Origin: an uncultured Oceanobacter sp. | GTDB lineage: Bacteria > Pseudomonadota > Gammaproteobacteria > Pseudomonadales > Oceanobacteraceae | Length of the DNA: 64,000 nt | Assembly: GCA_913061185.1 (NCBI GenBank) | Contig: CAJXTI010000005.1 | Location: 53,248 to 117,247, forward strand | Direction of reading: 5' to 3' | Part shown: piece by piece, positions 49,027 to 57,948 of the stretch | How positions within the stretch are numbered: position 1 is the stretch's first letter | Layout: each line of letters begins with the position of its first letter | Translations under genes and position numbers: made by a program | The notes under the pieces: generated by a model | Databases searched by the model: none | Told to the model about the DNA's origin: nothing | The model's input: the letters and a program-made list of their open reading frames with translations, nothing else

Positions 49027-49997
49027 GCGAGCAGCCGGGTGGTTCTGAATTTGCGCTGATACAGCGCTGCTTCAGCAGCGGCTACCCGCAAAACGCTGCG
49101 ACCCTGCTGGGCGTTGGTGACGATGCCAGCGTTATTTGCCCGCCTGCGGGTCAGCACCTGGTACAAAGCCTCGACACCCAGGTTGCCGACGTTCATTTCC
49201 CTGCCAACGCTCCTGCCCAACTGATCGCCCAGCGCACTCTGCGCTGTGCCGTCAGTGATCTGGCGGCCATGGGTGCGACGCCACAGGGTTTTTTACTCGG
49301 CCTCACTCTGCCAGACAACCAAACGGACTGGCTTGATGATTTTGCTCATGGCTTGCGCGACGCCGCTACCGAATTCGGTATCAGCCTGTTGGGGGGCGAC
49401 ACCACTCGTGGGCCAGCCCTGGTAATCAGCATCCTGGTACAGGGCTGGGTAGCCACTGCCCCGACACCAACCGGTTTGACGCGCAGCGGTGCCAGGGTCG
49501 GAGATGATGTTTGGGTCAGTGGATATATTGGTGCCGCAGCCCTGTCCTTGCCCACCGTGCTGGCCAACCCTGAGACCACCGATGGGCTCGCTGCCGCTTA
49601 TTATTACCCCACACCCCGGCTGTCACTCGGCCAGTCACTGCTAGGGGTCGCCACAGCCGCGCTGGATATTTCCGACGGCCTGTTGCAAGACGCCCACCAT
49701 ATTGCCACCGCCTCGGCGGTTAGCCTGGCCCTGACCGGAGAGCAGATTCCGACAGCCGTCGGCTGCGGTCATCCCGACTGGCCCAACTGCCTGACGGGTG
49801 GCGACGATTATGAATTATTATTTACCGCCTCCCCTGCACAGCAGGCCAACATTCAGGCACTGGCGCAACGACTGGCTCTTCCCCTGAGTCGTATTGGCCA
49901 GTGCCTGCCAGCAGCCCCCGGTCAGCCACCCGCAGTGACCGTTTCGCTTGATGGCCTGCCGTTGCAGCTGAAAACATCCGGCTACCAGCACTTCTGA
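49023..49997 (+). CDS. thiL: Thiamine-monophosphate kinase ThiL
   Basis: 324 residues. The GTG start overlaps the nusB stop (GTGA). [10 protein letters not shown] and [10 protein letters not shown] are the ATP/metal-binding blocks, and [11 protein letters not shown] is near the C-terminus. It makes thiamine diphosphate from the monophosphate. pgpA, which often follows thiL, is absent here. Confidence 0.95.
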   Translation: MSEQPGGSEFALIQRCFSSGYPQNAATLLGVGDDASVICPPAGQHLVQSLDTQVADVHFPANAPAQLIAQRTLRCAVSDLAAMGATPQGFLLGLTLPDNQTDWLDDFAHGLRDAATEFGISLLGGDTTRGPALVISILVQGWVATAPTPTGLTRSGARVGDDVWVSGYIGAAALSLPTVLANPETTDGLAAAYYYPTPRLSLGQSLLGVATAALDISDGLLQDAHHIATASAVSLALTGEQIPTAVGCGHPDWPNCLTGGDDYELLFTASPAQQANIQALAQRLALPLSRIGQCLPAAPGQPPAVTVSLDGLPLQLKTSGYQHF

Positions 49998-50047
49998 ACC
50001 GGAATGAGGTCAGAACCACCACTCAACGCCCTGCCAAAGGAATGCCC

Positions 50048-50749
50048 ATGACACGCCTCACCCATACTGCCCTGCTGTTGTGTTTGCCGCTGATCACCTT
50101 GCTGGCACTGCCGAGCCAGGCCGCCGAAGAGGCCTACGTCCAGGTCTCTGCCAGCGCCGATGTTCAGGCAACCCCGGATTACCTGTTGCTCAACCTGAAT
50201 ATCAGCGATACCCGCCCGACCCTGGCAGACGCCAAACGTCAGGTCGACGACAGCTTTCATCAGCTGATGGAAGTCACCCGCAAGCTGAACATTGCCGAAG
50301 ATTCGGTGCGAGCTGAGCAAATCTCCAACTACCCCCAATACCAATGGCATGAAAAAGGCCGCACCTATGTCGGTGAACAGGTCACCCGCCAGATCGCGAT
50401 TACCCTGCGCCAGTTGGATAACTACGGCGAACTGGTGCATCAACTGATGCAAAACCCATTGGTGCAAATCAGCCAGAGTCAATTTCGTTTCGACGATCGC
50501 GATGGGCTGGAAAACCAGGCACTGAAGGCCGCCTTGCTGAAAGCCAGAGACAAGGCCAAACTGATGGCCAGCACCCTCGGTAGCCGGCTGGGGAACGTCT
50601 TGGCGATTAGCGAAAGCGGTTCCAGCTCACCCCAGCCGATGTACGCCATGCGGGAAATGGCCGCCGATACCCGCAGCAAAAGCGCCCCTATGCTGGTACA
50701 GCAACAAACCATCAGCGCCAGTGTCGATGTGCGTTTTGAACTGGAATAA
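50048..50749 (+). CDS. SIMPL-domain (DUF541) periplasmic protein
   Basis: 233 residues. The signal peptide ends near SQAAEE. The rest is one SIMPL domain with VQVSASADVQATPD, the typical first strand, and a long helix-strand repeat. E. coli YggE is a relative linked to oxidative stress. The second of two close ATGs was chosen because AAAGGA lies six bases before it and touches the first. It lies 50 bases after thiL. Confidence 0.88.
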   Translation: MTRLTHTALLLCLPLITLLALPSQAAEEAYVQVSASADVQATPDYLLLNLNISDTRPTLADAKRQVDDSFHQLMEVTRKLNIAEDSVRAEQISNYPQYQWHEKGRTYVGEQVTRQIAITLRQLDNYGELVHQLMQNPLVQISQSQFRFDDRDGLENQALKAALLKARDKAKLMASTLGSRLGNVLAISESGSSSPQPMYAMREMAADTRSKSAPMLVQQQTISASVDVRFELE

Positions 50750-50763
50750 GGACGAGTCATACC

Positions 50764-51081
50764 ATGAGTCTGCAGCACCCCACAGCCAACACTGTCACAG
50801 CCAACACCGTTAATCCCTGCCCGGCGGGCCTGCGTCCTGGGCGTTACCGCCATTACAAGGGCCAGGACTACGAAGTCTTCGGTCTGGTACGCCATAGCGA
50901 AACCGAAGAATGGCTGGTGCACTACCGCACCCTGTATGGCGACTTCAGCCATTGGGTACGGCCATACCGGATGTTTATTGAAACAATCGATGTGGAAGGC
51001 AAAGCGGTTGCCCGGTTTGATTATCTGGGGCCTATCGAGCTGCCGTCCAAGCCGGACACCCTGCCTGTGGATGCGTTATGA
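50764..51081 (+). CDS. DUF1653 protein
   Basis: 105 residues. GRYRHYKGQDYEVFGLVRHS and PYRMFIETIDVEG are DUF1653 signatures. It is a small cytoplasmic protein of unknown function. Its stop overlaps the ybaK start by ATGA. Confidence 0.88.
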   Translation: MSLQHPTANTVTANTVNPCPAGLRPGRYRHYKGQDYEVFGLVRHSETEEWLVHYRTLYGDFSHWVRPYRMFIETIDVEGKAVARFDYLGPIELPSKPDTLPVDAL

Positions 51082-51557
51082 CCCCTGCCATTAACCTGGC
51101 CAAAAAAGCCGGGATCACGTTCACCCTGCATGAATACCCACACGATCCCAAGGCCGACTCTTGGGGTGGTGAGGCTGCGGAAGCACTCGGCCTGCCTCCC
51201 TCACAGGTGTTCAAAACCTTATTGGTCAGCCTCAGTGGCCATCAAAGCACCCTGGCTGTGGCGATTATCCCGGTGGACAAAAAACTCAGCCTGAAAGCCA
51301 TCGCCAAAGCATTGGGTGCCAAAAAAGCCGATATGGCCGATCCTGCTGTTGCGGAAAAAACCACCGGTTATGTGGTGGGAGGCATCAGTCCGCTGGGGCA
51401 GAAAAAGTTATTACCCACCGTACTGGACAGCAGCGCCGAACAGCAGACCACCATCAATGTCAGCGGTGGCCGTCGCGGGCTGGAGATCGAACTGGCAGCC
51501 GCCGACTTGTTGGCGCTAACGCGCGGAAAACTGGCGGCTATTGCCAGCGAGAGCTGA
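51078..51557 (+). CDS. ybaK: Cys-tRNA(Pro)/Cys-tRNA(Cys) deacylase YbaK
   Basis: 159 residues of the YbaK/ProX editing-domain fold. Signatures are FTLHEYPHDP, VFKTLLVSLSG, YVVGGISPLGQKK and ISVSGGRRGLEIEL-like NVSGGRRGLEIEL. It removes Cys mischarged on tRNA(Pro). It ends directly against the convergent beta-barrel gene with no gap. Confidence 0.94.
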   Translation: MTPAINLAKKAGITFTLHEYPHDPKADSWGGEAAEALGLPPSQVFKTLLVSLSGHQSTLAVAIIPVDKKLSLKAIAKALGAKKADMADPAVAEKTTGYVVGGISPLGQKKLLPTVLDSSAEQQTTINVSGGRRGLEIELAAADLLALTRGKLAAIASES

Positions 51558-52781
51558 TTAAAACGCCACGCTGTACAGCCACTGCAGCTGTATTCTGGGC
51601 AGCGCCAGGGCATCGGTCAGGGGCACATTATATTGCAGCCGCAGCTTGCTGCCCTGCCATGGCAAACGCCAGGCGATCAGCATATTCAGATAGCTGGGGC
51701 TGCGGCTCTGGTGGTTAAGAATCGAATCGGCCAGATCATCTCCAGATACCCGGCTCAAGCCCACATCACTGCCCAGCGTCTGCCAGCGTACACCGGCTGC
51801 CAGCCTTGATTGCTGCCACGACAGGTCGAGATAACTGCCCCAGCTGCGCAGATCCAGTACTGCGCTGGCATCGGTGGTTTGCCCGGCAGCACTGCTGAGA
51901 TCCCCTTTTTCCTGACGTTGTTGATACTCGCCCTGTAGCCGCCAGCGGCCCCATGTGTTGTCCCACTCACTGGACAAGCCCATGGCGATATGACCAATAC
52001 CACCGTCAAAATACTCGGTCGCCGTCGAGCCATGACTATGAGTGGCCGTACTGGTGGAGAACAACTGCATGCCCCGTTGCCCCACCTCGGCTCCATACAC
52101 ATCCAGTTTGATGGCATGCTGCCACTGCCCGTAGCGAGCACTGACGGCAGTAGTGACCATGGCAGCCACGCCGTCCCTGGCGGTGTTCATTTGGCTGGTG
52201 CCCAGCAAACTCAGCGCTGAATGCCACTGCCACAGACCCGAATTTGAATCCAAATCCTGCCTCTGATAGCCCAGCCGTACTTCGGCTTCTGACCACTCAC
52301 CACCCCACATCGCCTGATACATCAGCGGCAGATCAACAAACAAGCGGTCGTGGCTATGCAATCGATTCAGCCAACCAAGATCAACCAGCTGCTGCCCAGC
52401 CTGTAGCTGCCAAGCACCGCTACGGTGTCCGATCCAGGCTTCGTGGATGTCGGTACTGCTGCGGTGACGCGACACCACCACCTGCCCATACACGCCCTGA
52501 TCTGGCAACCGAAACGACCGTCCGATATCCAGGTGTTGCAAGCCAAATCCGGCGCTGCGGTAATGACCGTCGTAAGGCAGAAAACCGGCAATCAGTGGTG
52601 TCGCGGTCTTCTGATAGCCCATCACTACATCCAGTTGCCACGGCGTCCGGTCTTGCCCAGTCTCACCCGCAGCGGCGGTTTCATGCTGATGACCACTGTC
52701 AGCCAGTACCGGTAAAACCATCAGACTGGAGGCCGCCGCAAAACAACGGAGATTATTCAAACGGATTGGCAAAACGGTCAT
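51558..52781 (-). CDS. Outer-membrane beta-barrel protein of the MbnP/MbnH operon (unknown)
   Basis: 407 residues. The signal peptide ends near residue 27 (VLADS). The mature N-terminus has a His/Gly segment (SGHQHE). After that come alternating polar/aromatic strands, with many W and Y, to a terminal Phe (LYSVAF), the outer-membrane barrel signature. I recognise no named family. Its ATG lies 29 bases inside the 3' end of mbnH, so translation is coupled. A role in metal or substrate passage with MbnP/MbnH is inferred from position only. Confidence 0.75.
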   Translation of the reverse strand: MTVLPIRLNNLRCFAAASSLMVLPVLADSGHQHETAAAGETGQDRTPWQLDVVMGYQKTATPLIAGFLPYDGHYRSAGFGLQHLDIGRSFRLPDQGVYGQVVVSRHRSSTDIHEAWIGHRSGAWQLQAGQQLVDLGWLNRLHSHDRLFVDLPLMYQAMWGGEWSEAEVRLGYQRQDLDSNSGLWQWHSALSLLGTSQMNTARDGVAAMVTTAVSARYGQWQHAIKLDVYGAEVGQRGMQLFSTSTATHSHGSTATEYFDGGIGHIAMGLSSEWDNTWGRWRLQGEYQQRQEKGDLSSAAGQTTDASAVLDLRSWGSYLDLSWQQSRLAAGVRWQTLGSDVGLSRVSGDDLADSILNHQSRSPSYLNMLIAWRLPWQGSKLRLQYNVPLTDALALPRIQLQWLYSVAF

Positions 52782-53907
52782 CGCTAATAAATTCCTGGTC
52801 GGTCAGGCTGTGAAGAAAATTGATCAGATCCGTCTTGTCTGCGGCCGTCAGGTCAAAACCATTCACAAAACTGCTCTTGTACGGATTATTACGACCATCA
52901 CCGCGATAAGCACCAGCGGTCAGGTTTCGCCCTCCAGCTGCGTAAAAGTCCACCACGGCTGCCAGCGTGGCAATGGAACCGTCGTGCATATAGGGTGCGG
53001 TCAATTCGATATTACGCAGGGTCGGCGGACGAAAAGCCCCCATATCATTCCAGTCACCCGTAACCTGATACTTGCCGGTATTGTCGCTCGGATAACTGCC
53101 CTGATTATCGATGTTGTACAAACCGGTATTAAAAAAGGGCCGTTCCGGAAAGCGGGTGTTCGTGGTGATAGTGGAGCTGGAAAAATTAAAACCGTTGTGA
53201 CAGTGGAAGCACTCCAGCGCCTCGGAGAAAAATAACGCCTCGCCCCGACGGGCAGAGTCCGACAGTTCATTACGGTCATAGGGTGAGCGATCGGAAATCA
53301 TCGTGCGGGTAAAGGACGCCAGCGCACGGGTGATATTGGTCAGGGTAAAAGGGTCCGTCGCTGTCGGAAAGGCGTTAGCAAACAAGGCCTGGTAAACCGT
53401 ATCACTGCGAAAGCGTTGAAGAATCGCGGCCAGATTGGCGTCATTAATTCCCAGCTCTGCTGGGGTATCCCCGGTCAGAGGCATCGCCAACTGTAATTCA
53501 ATGCGGGTGAAAATCGGATTCCACCAAGTATAAGTCGCGTTATAGGCCACGTTGGTCAGCGTTTGCGAATTACGCACCAGAGCCTCACCGGTCGAGCCGG
53601 TCGGCACCGCTTTACCATCGGTAAAAGCCAACGCCTGAAAATGGCAGCTCTCGCAACTCTGGGTCTGATTGGCCGACAGCCGGGGGTCGTAAAACAGAAA
53701 ACGGCCCAGGGTAATTTTGGCATCTGTCAGCGGATTCTCGTCCGGGATAGCAGGCAGCACAAAACCGCCCTCACTGCTGAGTTGCAACAAGGTAACGCCT
53801 TCTGCCTGCTGCTGCAGCTGCAGATCAAAGTCGGACGACTGGCACCCCGCCAGTAACAACAGACACCCGACTGCCAGCCACCGGACAGATAAACTGATCA
53901 GCTGCAT
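52753..53907 (-). CDS. mbnH: MbnH-like di-haem MauG-family enzyme
   Basis: 384 residues with a lipobox LLLLAGC (Cys22). Two haem-binding motifs are CESCH (85-89) and CFHCH (233-237). PTLRNIELTAPYMHDG is the conserved MauG/CcpA block. In the described MbnH, the enzyme oxidises a tryptophan of its partner MbnP to kynurenine. Gene order with mbnP directly upstream (TAA then ATG, no gap) supports this over an ordinary cytochrome c peroxidase. Periplasmic, probably lipid-anchored. Confidence 0.9.
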   Translation of the reverse strand: MQLISLSVRWLAVGCLLLLAGCQSSDFDLQLQQQAEGVTLLQLSSEGGFVLPAIPDENPLTDAKITLGRFLFYDPRLSANQTQSCESCHFQALAFTDGKAVPTGSTGEALVRNSQTLTNVAYNATYTWWNPIFTRIELQLAMPLTGDTPAELGINDANLAAILQRFRSDTVYQALFANAFPTATDPFTLTNITRALASFTRTMISDRSPYDRNELSDSARRGEALFFSEALECFHCHNGFNFSSSTITTNTRFPERPFFNTGLYNIDNQGSYPSDNTGKYQVTGDWNDMGAFRPPTLRNIELTAPYMHDGSIATLAAVVDFYAAGGRNLTAGAYRGDGRNNPYKSSFVNGFDLTAADKTDLINFLHSLTDQEFISDDRFANPFE

Positions 53908-54807
53908 TTATTCGACCGTCACCCAGGACTGGGAGTCACAGCCATCAGCCAGGCATTGACCAGTGGTCACATCCAGCCCCATACGGGTAAACAGGGCCTC
54001 ACATTCGGGATCATCGGCGGACGACATGCAGCCGATCGCCGTGCCCTCGGTATTACTGCTCAGATCAGACCCGGCAACCAGTGCCGCATAGTCAAAATTG
54101 ATGGTACTGCTGCCCGGCGTCAGGCTGGCAAAGGTGTAGGTCGGACGGTTCGGACGTGCGTTAGAGCAATCCAGATTGGTGTTATTTTCATCCAGCGTAC
54201 AACCGGTCGTGCCAAGGTGGATATTCCAGCCAACAATATCCATCCGGGCGTGCTTGTAACCCCCTGCCCAGCTCCAGGTCAGGCCATCAATATTCAGCGG
54301 TGATAGCGCCGTGGCACGATCCAGATGATTGAGTTCTTCCGGCACACCCAGAGTAAAACGCACCCGGCTGTAGTCTGCGGCTGGGGCCGTTCCGCTAATC
54401 ACCCTGTTGGTTGCCGTGGTGGATGCAGTGCAAGTGCTGGTGCCATCTTCAAAATCCAGCAGTGCCATATTGTTGTACTGCCAGTCGGTCTGATCCAGTG
54501 TCAGACTGACGAAGTCTCCGTTGGCGGTTGCCAGCTGTACGTCGGAGATATACAAACGGAAATCGCTGATCTGCGGCAGACTGCCATTCCCTTCATTGGC
54601 GTTACCCGCCAAAGTGGTTCGCTCACCACAGGCCAGGGGTTCGGCACCAACGGATGCAGAAAACGGCAGGCTGTAGCTGGCAGATGAATCTGCCGTGGCT
54701 GAATCTTTGTCGCTGCCACTGCCACAACCGACCAGCAAAACACTGGCGGTCATCACACTGAAAGCGGTTAAAAAAGTCGCGCTGGGGAGAGTAAAAAGAA
54801 CGGTCAT
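53908..54807 (-). CDS. mbnP: MbnP-like copper-binding lipoprotein
   Basis: 299 residues. The lipobox LLVGC places the lipid Cys at 28. Family blocks are DFRLYISDVQL (82-92), NNMALLDFEDG (112-122), FTLGVPEELNH (151-161) and LTWSWAGGYKHARMD (176-190). Eight further Cys (60, 126, 203, 214, 260, 269, 285, 290) include the C-terminal four-Cys group. Trp at 109, 178, 180, 194 and 295 are candidates for MbnH-made kynurenine. The start was set by AAGGA eight bases upstream; an earlier in-frame ATG lacks a site. First gene of the operon. Confidence 0.9.
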   Translation of the reverse strand: MTVLFTLPSATFLTAFSVMTASVLLVGCGSGSDKDSATADSSASYSLPFSASVGAEPLACGERTTLAGNANEGNGSLPQISDFRLYISDVQLATANGDFVSLTLDQTDWQYNNMALLDFEDGTSTCTASTTATNRVISGTAPAADYSRVRFTLGVPEELNHLDRATALSPLNIDGLTWSWAGGYKHARMDIVGWNIHLGTTGCTLDENNTNLDCSNARPNRPTYTFASLTPGSSTINFDYAALVAGSDLSSNTEGTAIGCMSSADDPECEALFTRMGLDVTTGQCLADGCDSQSWVTVE

Positions 54808-55121
54808 GGATGTGTCCTTACTGGATGACATTAAGAATTCGCCGTTGGCTGTGAGTGCCAGCCAGCGGCGATAATGCGGGGGACATCCGTTCAAATCCAG
54901 ACCGTGCGACACTGTGTCACAGTATTAACAGCGGCGTTACGGGAACCAATAGAACAGCTGTTACATAACCCGTCAGATCAACAAACGCTATCGGTTCACA
55001 AAAACCGCAGCGGGAAGTCACTGTCATCTTTTTTCAGTCTTGTTGTCATCTCTCTCAACTAGCCTGCGCCGTTCTGCTTGACCAGACCCAAACTACGTCA
55101 GAACCACCCAGGATGATGATC
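54808..55121. other. 314-base divergent region (mbnP / secreted nuclease)
   Basis: Two short palindromes are visible: GACAC-T-GTGTC (54908-54918) and AACAGCTGTT (54953-54962). Either could be regulatory. I saw no gene and no CopR- or CueR-type site I would defend. Confidence 0.35.
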
Positions 55122-57182
55122 ATGTTGAAACAGATTTCCGCCGCGCTGTTACTGTCATCGGCACTCGCCGTTGCCAGTACCGGCCATGCGACCGTCGCCA
55201 ATGGCGATTTTGAACAATGGACTAACTCAACTCCCGACGACTGGACCACCATCGACAGCGGCATCAGTCTTGCCGCGTCCAGCAGTGTGGTGTACAGCGG
55301 CAACCAGTCGGCCGCCATTACGGTCAATACCGGCACCCAAAGTTCTACCGACTTGCGCCAGACCGTCAGTGTCACCAGCGGTACCCACTACGACTTCAGT
55401 GCCTGGATTTATCACACCGAAGGCCACGTCCAGGCACGCCTGTATGTCGCCGATTATCAGGGCTATTCCGATAACAGCCTGACCGATCAATGGCAGCAAC
55501 TCAGCTACAGCTATACCGCCACCAGCACAGGTTCCATCGAAGTGGGCCTGCGTTTTTACGACCAAAGCGGCTTTGATGGCTCGGAACTGGTGTATGTCGA
55601 CGACTTTGAACCAACCACCGACAGCGCGACAGACACTGGTGCAGACAGCGGCAACACAGGAAGCAGTGGCAGCTGCGTCACGACCGACGTCAATATCACG
55701 ACCGATAATTACGGCTCCGAAACCAGCTGGTACATCCTCAATGCCAGCGGCACCGAAGTCGCCAGCGGCGGCAATTACGACAACAACAGCAGCAACACCG
55801 AAACATTCTGCCTGGATACCGGTAACTACACCTTTACCATTCTCGACAGCTACGGCGATGGTATTTGCTGCTCGTACGGCAACGGCTCTTTTGCAGTGGT
55901 GGTGGCTGGTACCGAAGTGGTCAGTGGCGACCAGTTCACCAGCAGCCAGAGCAACAGCGTTACTGTCGCCGATAGCAGCGACGGATCATCCGGCGGCACA
56001 GAAACTGGCGGAGGTTCATCCGGTGGTACAGGAGCAACGGATAGTGGTGCCAGTTGCACAGCAGGCACTCTGAGCCTGACTACCGACAACTACGGCGCCG
56101 AAACCAGCTGGGCCATCAGCAACAGCAGCGGCACCGACATCGCCAATGGTAACGGCTACAGCAGCAACACCAGCTACAGCGAAGATATTTGCCTGGAAGA
56201 CGACGACTACACCTTCACCATTAACGACAGCTATGGCGACGGTATGTGCTGCTCATTTGGTAACGGTTCCTACGACCTCGTTCTCGACGGCACCAGCGTC
56301 GCCAGCGGCAGCGAATTTGCCAGCAGCGAAAGCACCAGTTTCATCCTGGGTTCCGCTACAGACACCGGAGCTGGGACAGATACCGGTACAGGAACCGGCA
56401 GCACCGACCTCATTGGCTACTACGCCAGTGCCAATGGCCTGAGTGGCTATGTCCTCAAAACTGAGCTGCACAACATCATCAGCGCTGGCCACAGCGCCCA
56501 GGGCTACAGTGCCTTATGGACCTTCTACAGCAACTACGAACGCGATAATTATTACGAAGCCGACGGCAGCCTGCTGGATATTTACTCCGAAAATCCGAAC
56601 GGTTCAGACCCATACACCTACACCAGCAGCAGTGACCAGTGCGGCAGCTACAGCGGCGAAGGCTCCTGCTATAACCGAGAACATACTTTCCCACGCAGTT
56701 GGTTTGGTGGTGCAATAGAACCGATGAACTCCGACGTACACCATATTTACGCCTCCGATGGCTATGTCAACGGCAAGCGCAGCAGCTACCCTTACGGCGA
56801 AGTGGCTACCGCCAGCTACACCTCCAGCAATGGCTCCAAACTGGGCAGTGCCGAATCCGGATTGGGCTACTCCGGCACCGTATTCGAACCCATCGACGAG
56901 TTCAAAGGCGATTTGGCCCGCACCTATTTCTACATGGCCACCCGCTACGAAGACGTGATTTCCGGCTGGGAGACCCAGTCCAGCTATGGCGATGCCGTAC
57001 TCAATGGCAGCAGCGATCAGGTCTTTGAAATCTGGTACCTGAACCTGATGAAAAGCTGGCACAACGCCGACCCCGTCAGCCAGAAAGAACTTGATCGTAA
57101 CGACGCCGCCTACAGCCACCAGGGCAACCGTAATCCCTTTATCGACCACCCGGAACTGGTGGCTGAAATCTGGGGTAACTGA
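55122..57182 (+). CDS. Secreted multidomain endonuclease I (EndA/NucM family)
   Basis: 686 residues. The signal peptide ends near GHA (about 23). A carbohydrate-binding-like beta domain (about 25-165) follows, then two similar beta domains (about 184-285 and 313-409). Each of these has TTDNYG-ETSW and D-S-Y-G-D-G-x-C-C-S-x-G-N-G-S. Thr/Gly/Ser linkers separate the domains. The endonuclease I domain (about 430-686) has CYNREHTFPRSWFGG and NSDVHHIYASDGYVNGKRS. It probably degrades extracellular DNA for nutrients or biofilm escape. The third ATG was chosen for spacing to AGG. It is a plausible type II secretion substrate. Confidence 0.9.
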   Translation: MLKQISAALLLSSALAVASTGHATVANGDFEQWTNSTPDDWTTIDSGISLAASSSVVYSGNQSAAITVNTGTQSSTDLRQTVSVTSGTHYDFSAWIYHTEGHVQARLYVADYQGYSDNSLTDQWQQLSYSYTATSTGSIEVGLRFYDQSGFDGSELVYVDDFEPTTDSATDTGADSGNTGSSGSCVTTDVNITTDNYGSETSWYILNASGTEVASGGNYDNNSSNTETFCLDTGNYTFTILDSYGDGICCSYGNGSFAVVVAGTEVVSGDQFTSSQSNSVTVADSSDGSSGGTETGGGSSGGTGATDSGASCTAGTLSLTTDNYGAETSWAISNSSGTDIANGNGYSSNTSYSEDICLEDDDYTFTINDSYGDGMCCSFGNGSYDLVLDGTSVASGSEFASSESTSFILGSATDTGAGTDTGTGTGSTDLIGYYASANGLSGYVLKTELHNIISAGHSAQGYSALWTFYSNYERDNYYEADGSLLDIYSENPNGSDPYTYTSSSDQCGSYSGEGSCYNREHTFPRSWFGGAIEPMNSDVHHIYASDGYVNGKRSSYPYGEVATASYTSSNGSKLGSAESGLGYSGTVFEPIDEFKGDLARTYFYMATRYEDVISGWETQSSYGDAVLNGSSDQVFEIWYLNLMKSWHNADPVSQKELDRNDAAYSHQGNRNPFIDHPELVAEIWGN

Positions 57183-57229
57183 AGCGCGGTTGTTGACAGG
57201 TTGTTGGCAGTATCACCAGGCTGCTCTGC

Positions 57230-57271
57230 ATACCCCTGGCCTCCACGCTCCGGCGTGGTGGCCAGGGGTAT
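57230..57271. terminator. Long hairpin after the nuclease gene
   Basis: ATACCCCTGGCC pairs perfectly with GGCCAGGGGTAT. One T-T mismatch and an inner CCACGC-TCCG-GCGTGG stem follow, giving 18 pairs over 42 bases. There is no T-run afterwards. It lies 48 bases beyond the stop. The rest of 57183-57470 is empty up to the CBS gene's GGAACC leader. Confidence 0.55.
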
Positions 57272-57470
57272 CACTTATCGACCAACAGGGCAGTCCTAAA
57301 TCACTGCACATAATTCGGCCAACGCGGCTGACTGAACCCAACCGCTTTCAAGGAGGCTGACCAAGGGCTGCAACAGCGATTCAATAGACCGTGATGGGTT
57401 TTCGTATTTATCCGCCGGATCGGTATTTTCCTGCTTTACTGTAATCAGAACAGCCAAGGCAGGAACCACC

Positions 57471-57899
57471 ATGCAACTCGTCAAACAACTGATGACCACT
57501 CACCTTCATACCCATTTGCCAACGGATACCCTGCGCGATGCAGAAAAGACAATGGCAGGACACCATATTCGCCATATTCCTGTGGTGGATGAAGAGGGCA
57601 AACTCTGTGGCCTGATGAGCCAACGGGAATTTCTGACGGAAGCATTCCGCATCACCGATAAATTTGGTGCCCACCACTTGCAGGAATACCTGAGCAAAAC
57701 CGGCATCAGCCAGTGCATGCAGCATGAGGTTGTCACTGTGACGCCCGATACCTCATTGCAGCAAGCGGGTGAAAGCCTGCGCGCCAATCGCCGCCAAGGG
57801 TGTGTGCTGGTCACCGATGAACACAAGGTACTGGTCGGCATGCTGACATCACAAGACTTTGTAAAACTGGCCATTACGTTACTGCAACAGAACAACTAA
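57471..57899 (+). CDS. Tandem CBS-domain protein
   Basis: 142 residues, just two CBS motifs forming one Bateman module. RHIPVVDEEGKLCGLMSQREF is in the first (about 7-57) and GCVLVTDEHKVLVGMLTSQDF in the second (about 83-136). Such stand-alone modules bind adenine nucleotides and act on partners. The partner is not evident here. Confidence 0.9.
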   Translation: MQLVKQLMTTHLHTHLPTDTLRDAEKTMAGHHIRHIPVVDEEGKLCGLMSQREFLTEAFRITDKFGAHHLQEYLSKTGISQCMQHEVVTVTPDTSLQQAGESLRANRRQGCVLVTDEHKVLVGMLTSQDFVKLAITLLQQNN

Positions 57900-57948
57900 C
57901 GATCGTTTTAAACACTTGCTCCGGCACCAAACCCAATCCGGTGCCAAC

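Noticed and set aside
52753..53907. Plain cytochrome c peroxidase
   Set aside because: The di-haem fold fits, but direct linkage to an MbnP-type four-Cys lipoprotein favours MbnH.
51558..54807. Methanobactin biosynthesis locus
   Set aside because: No mbnB/mbnC or precursor peptide is seen beside mbnP/mbnH, so only the partner pair is claimed.
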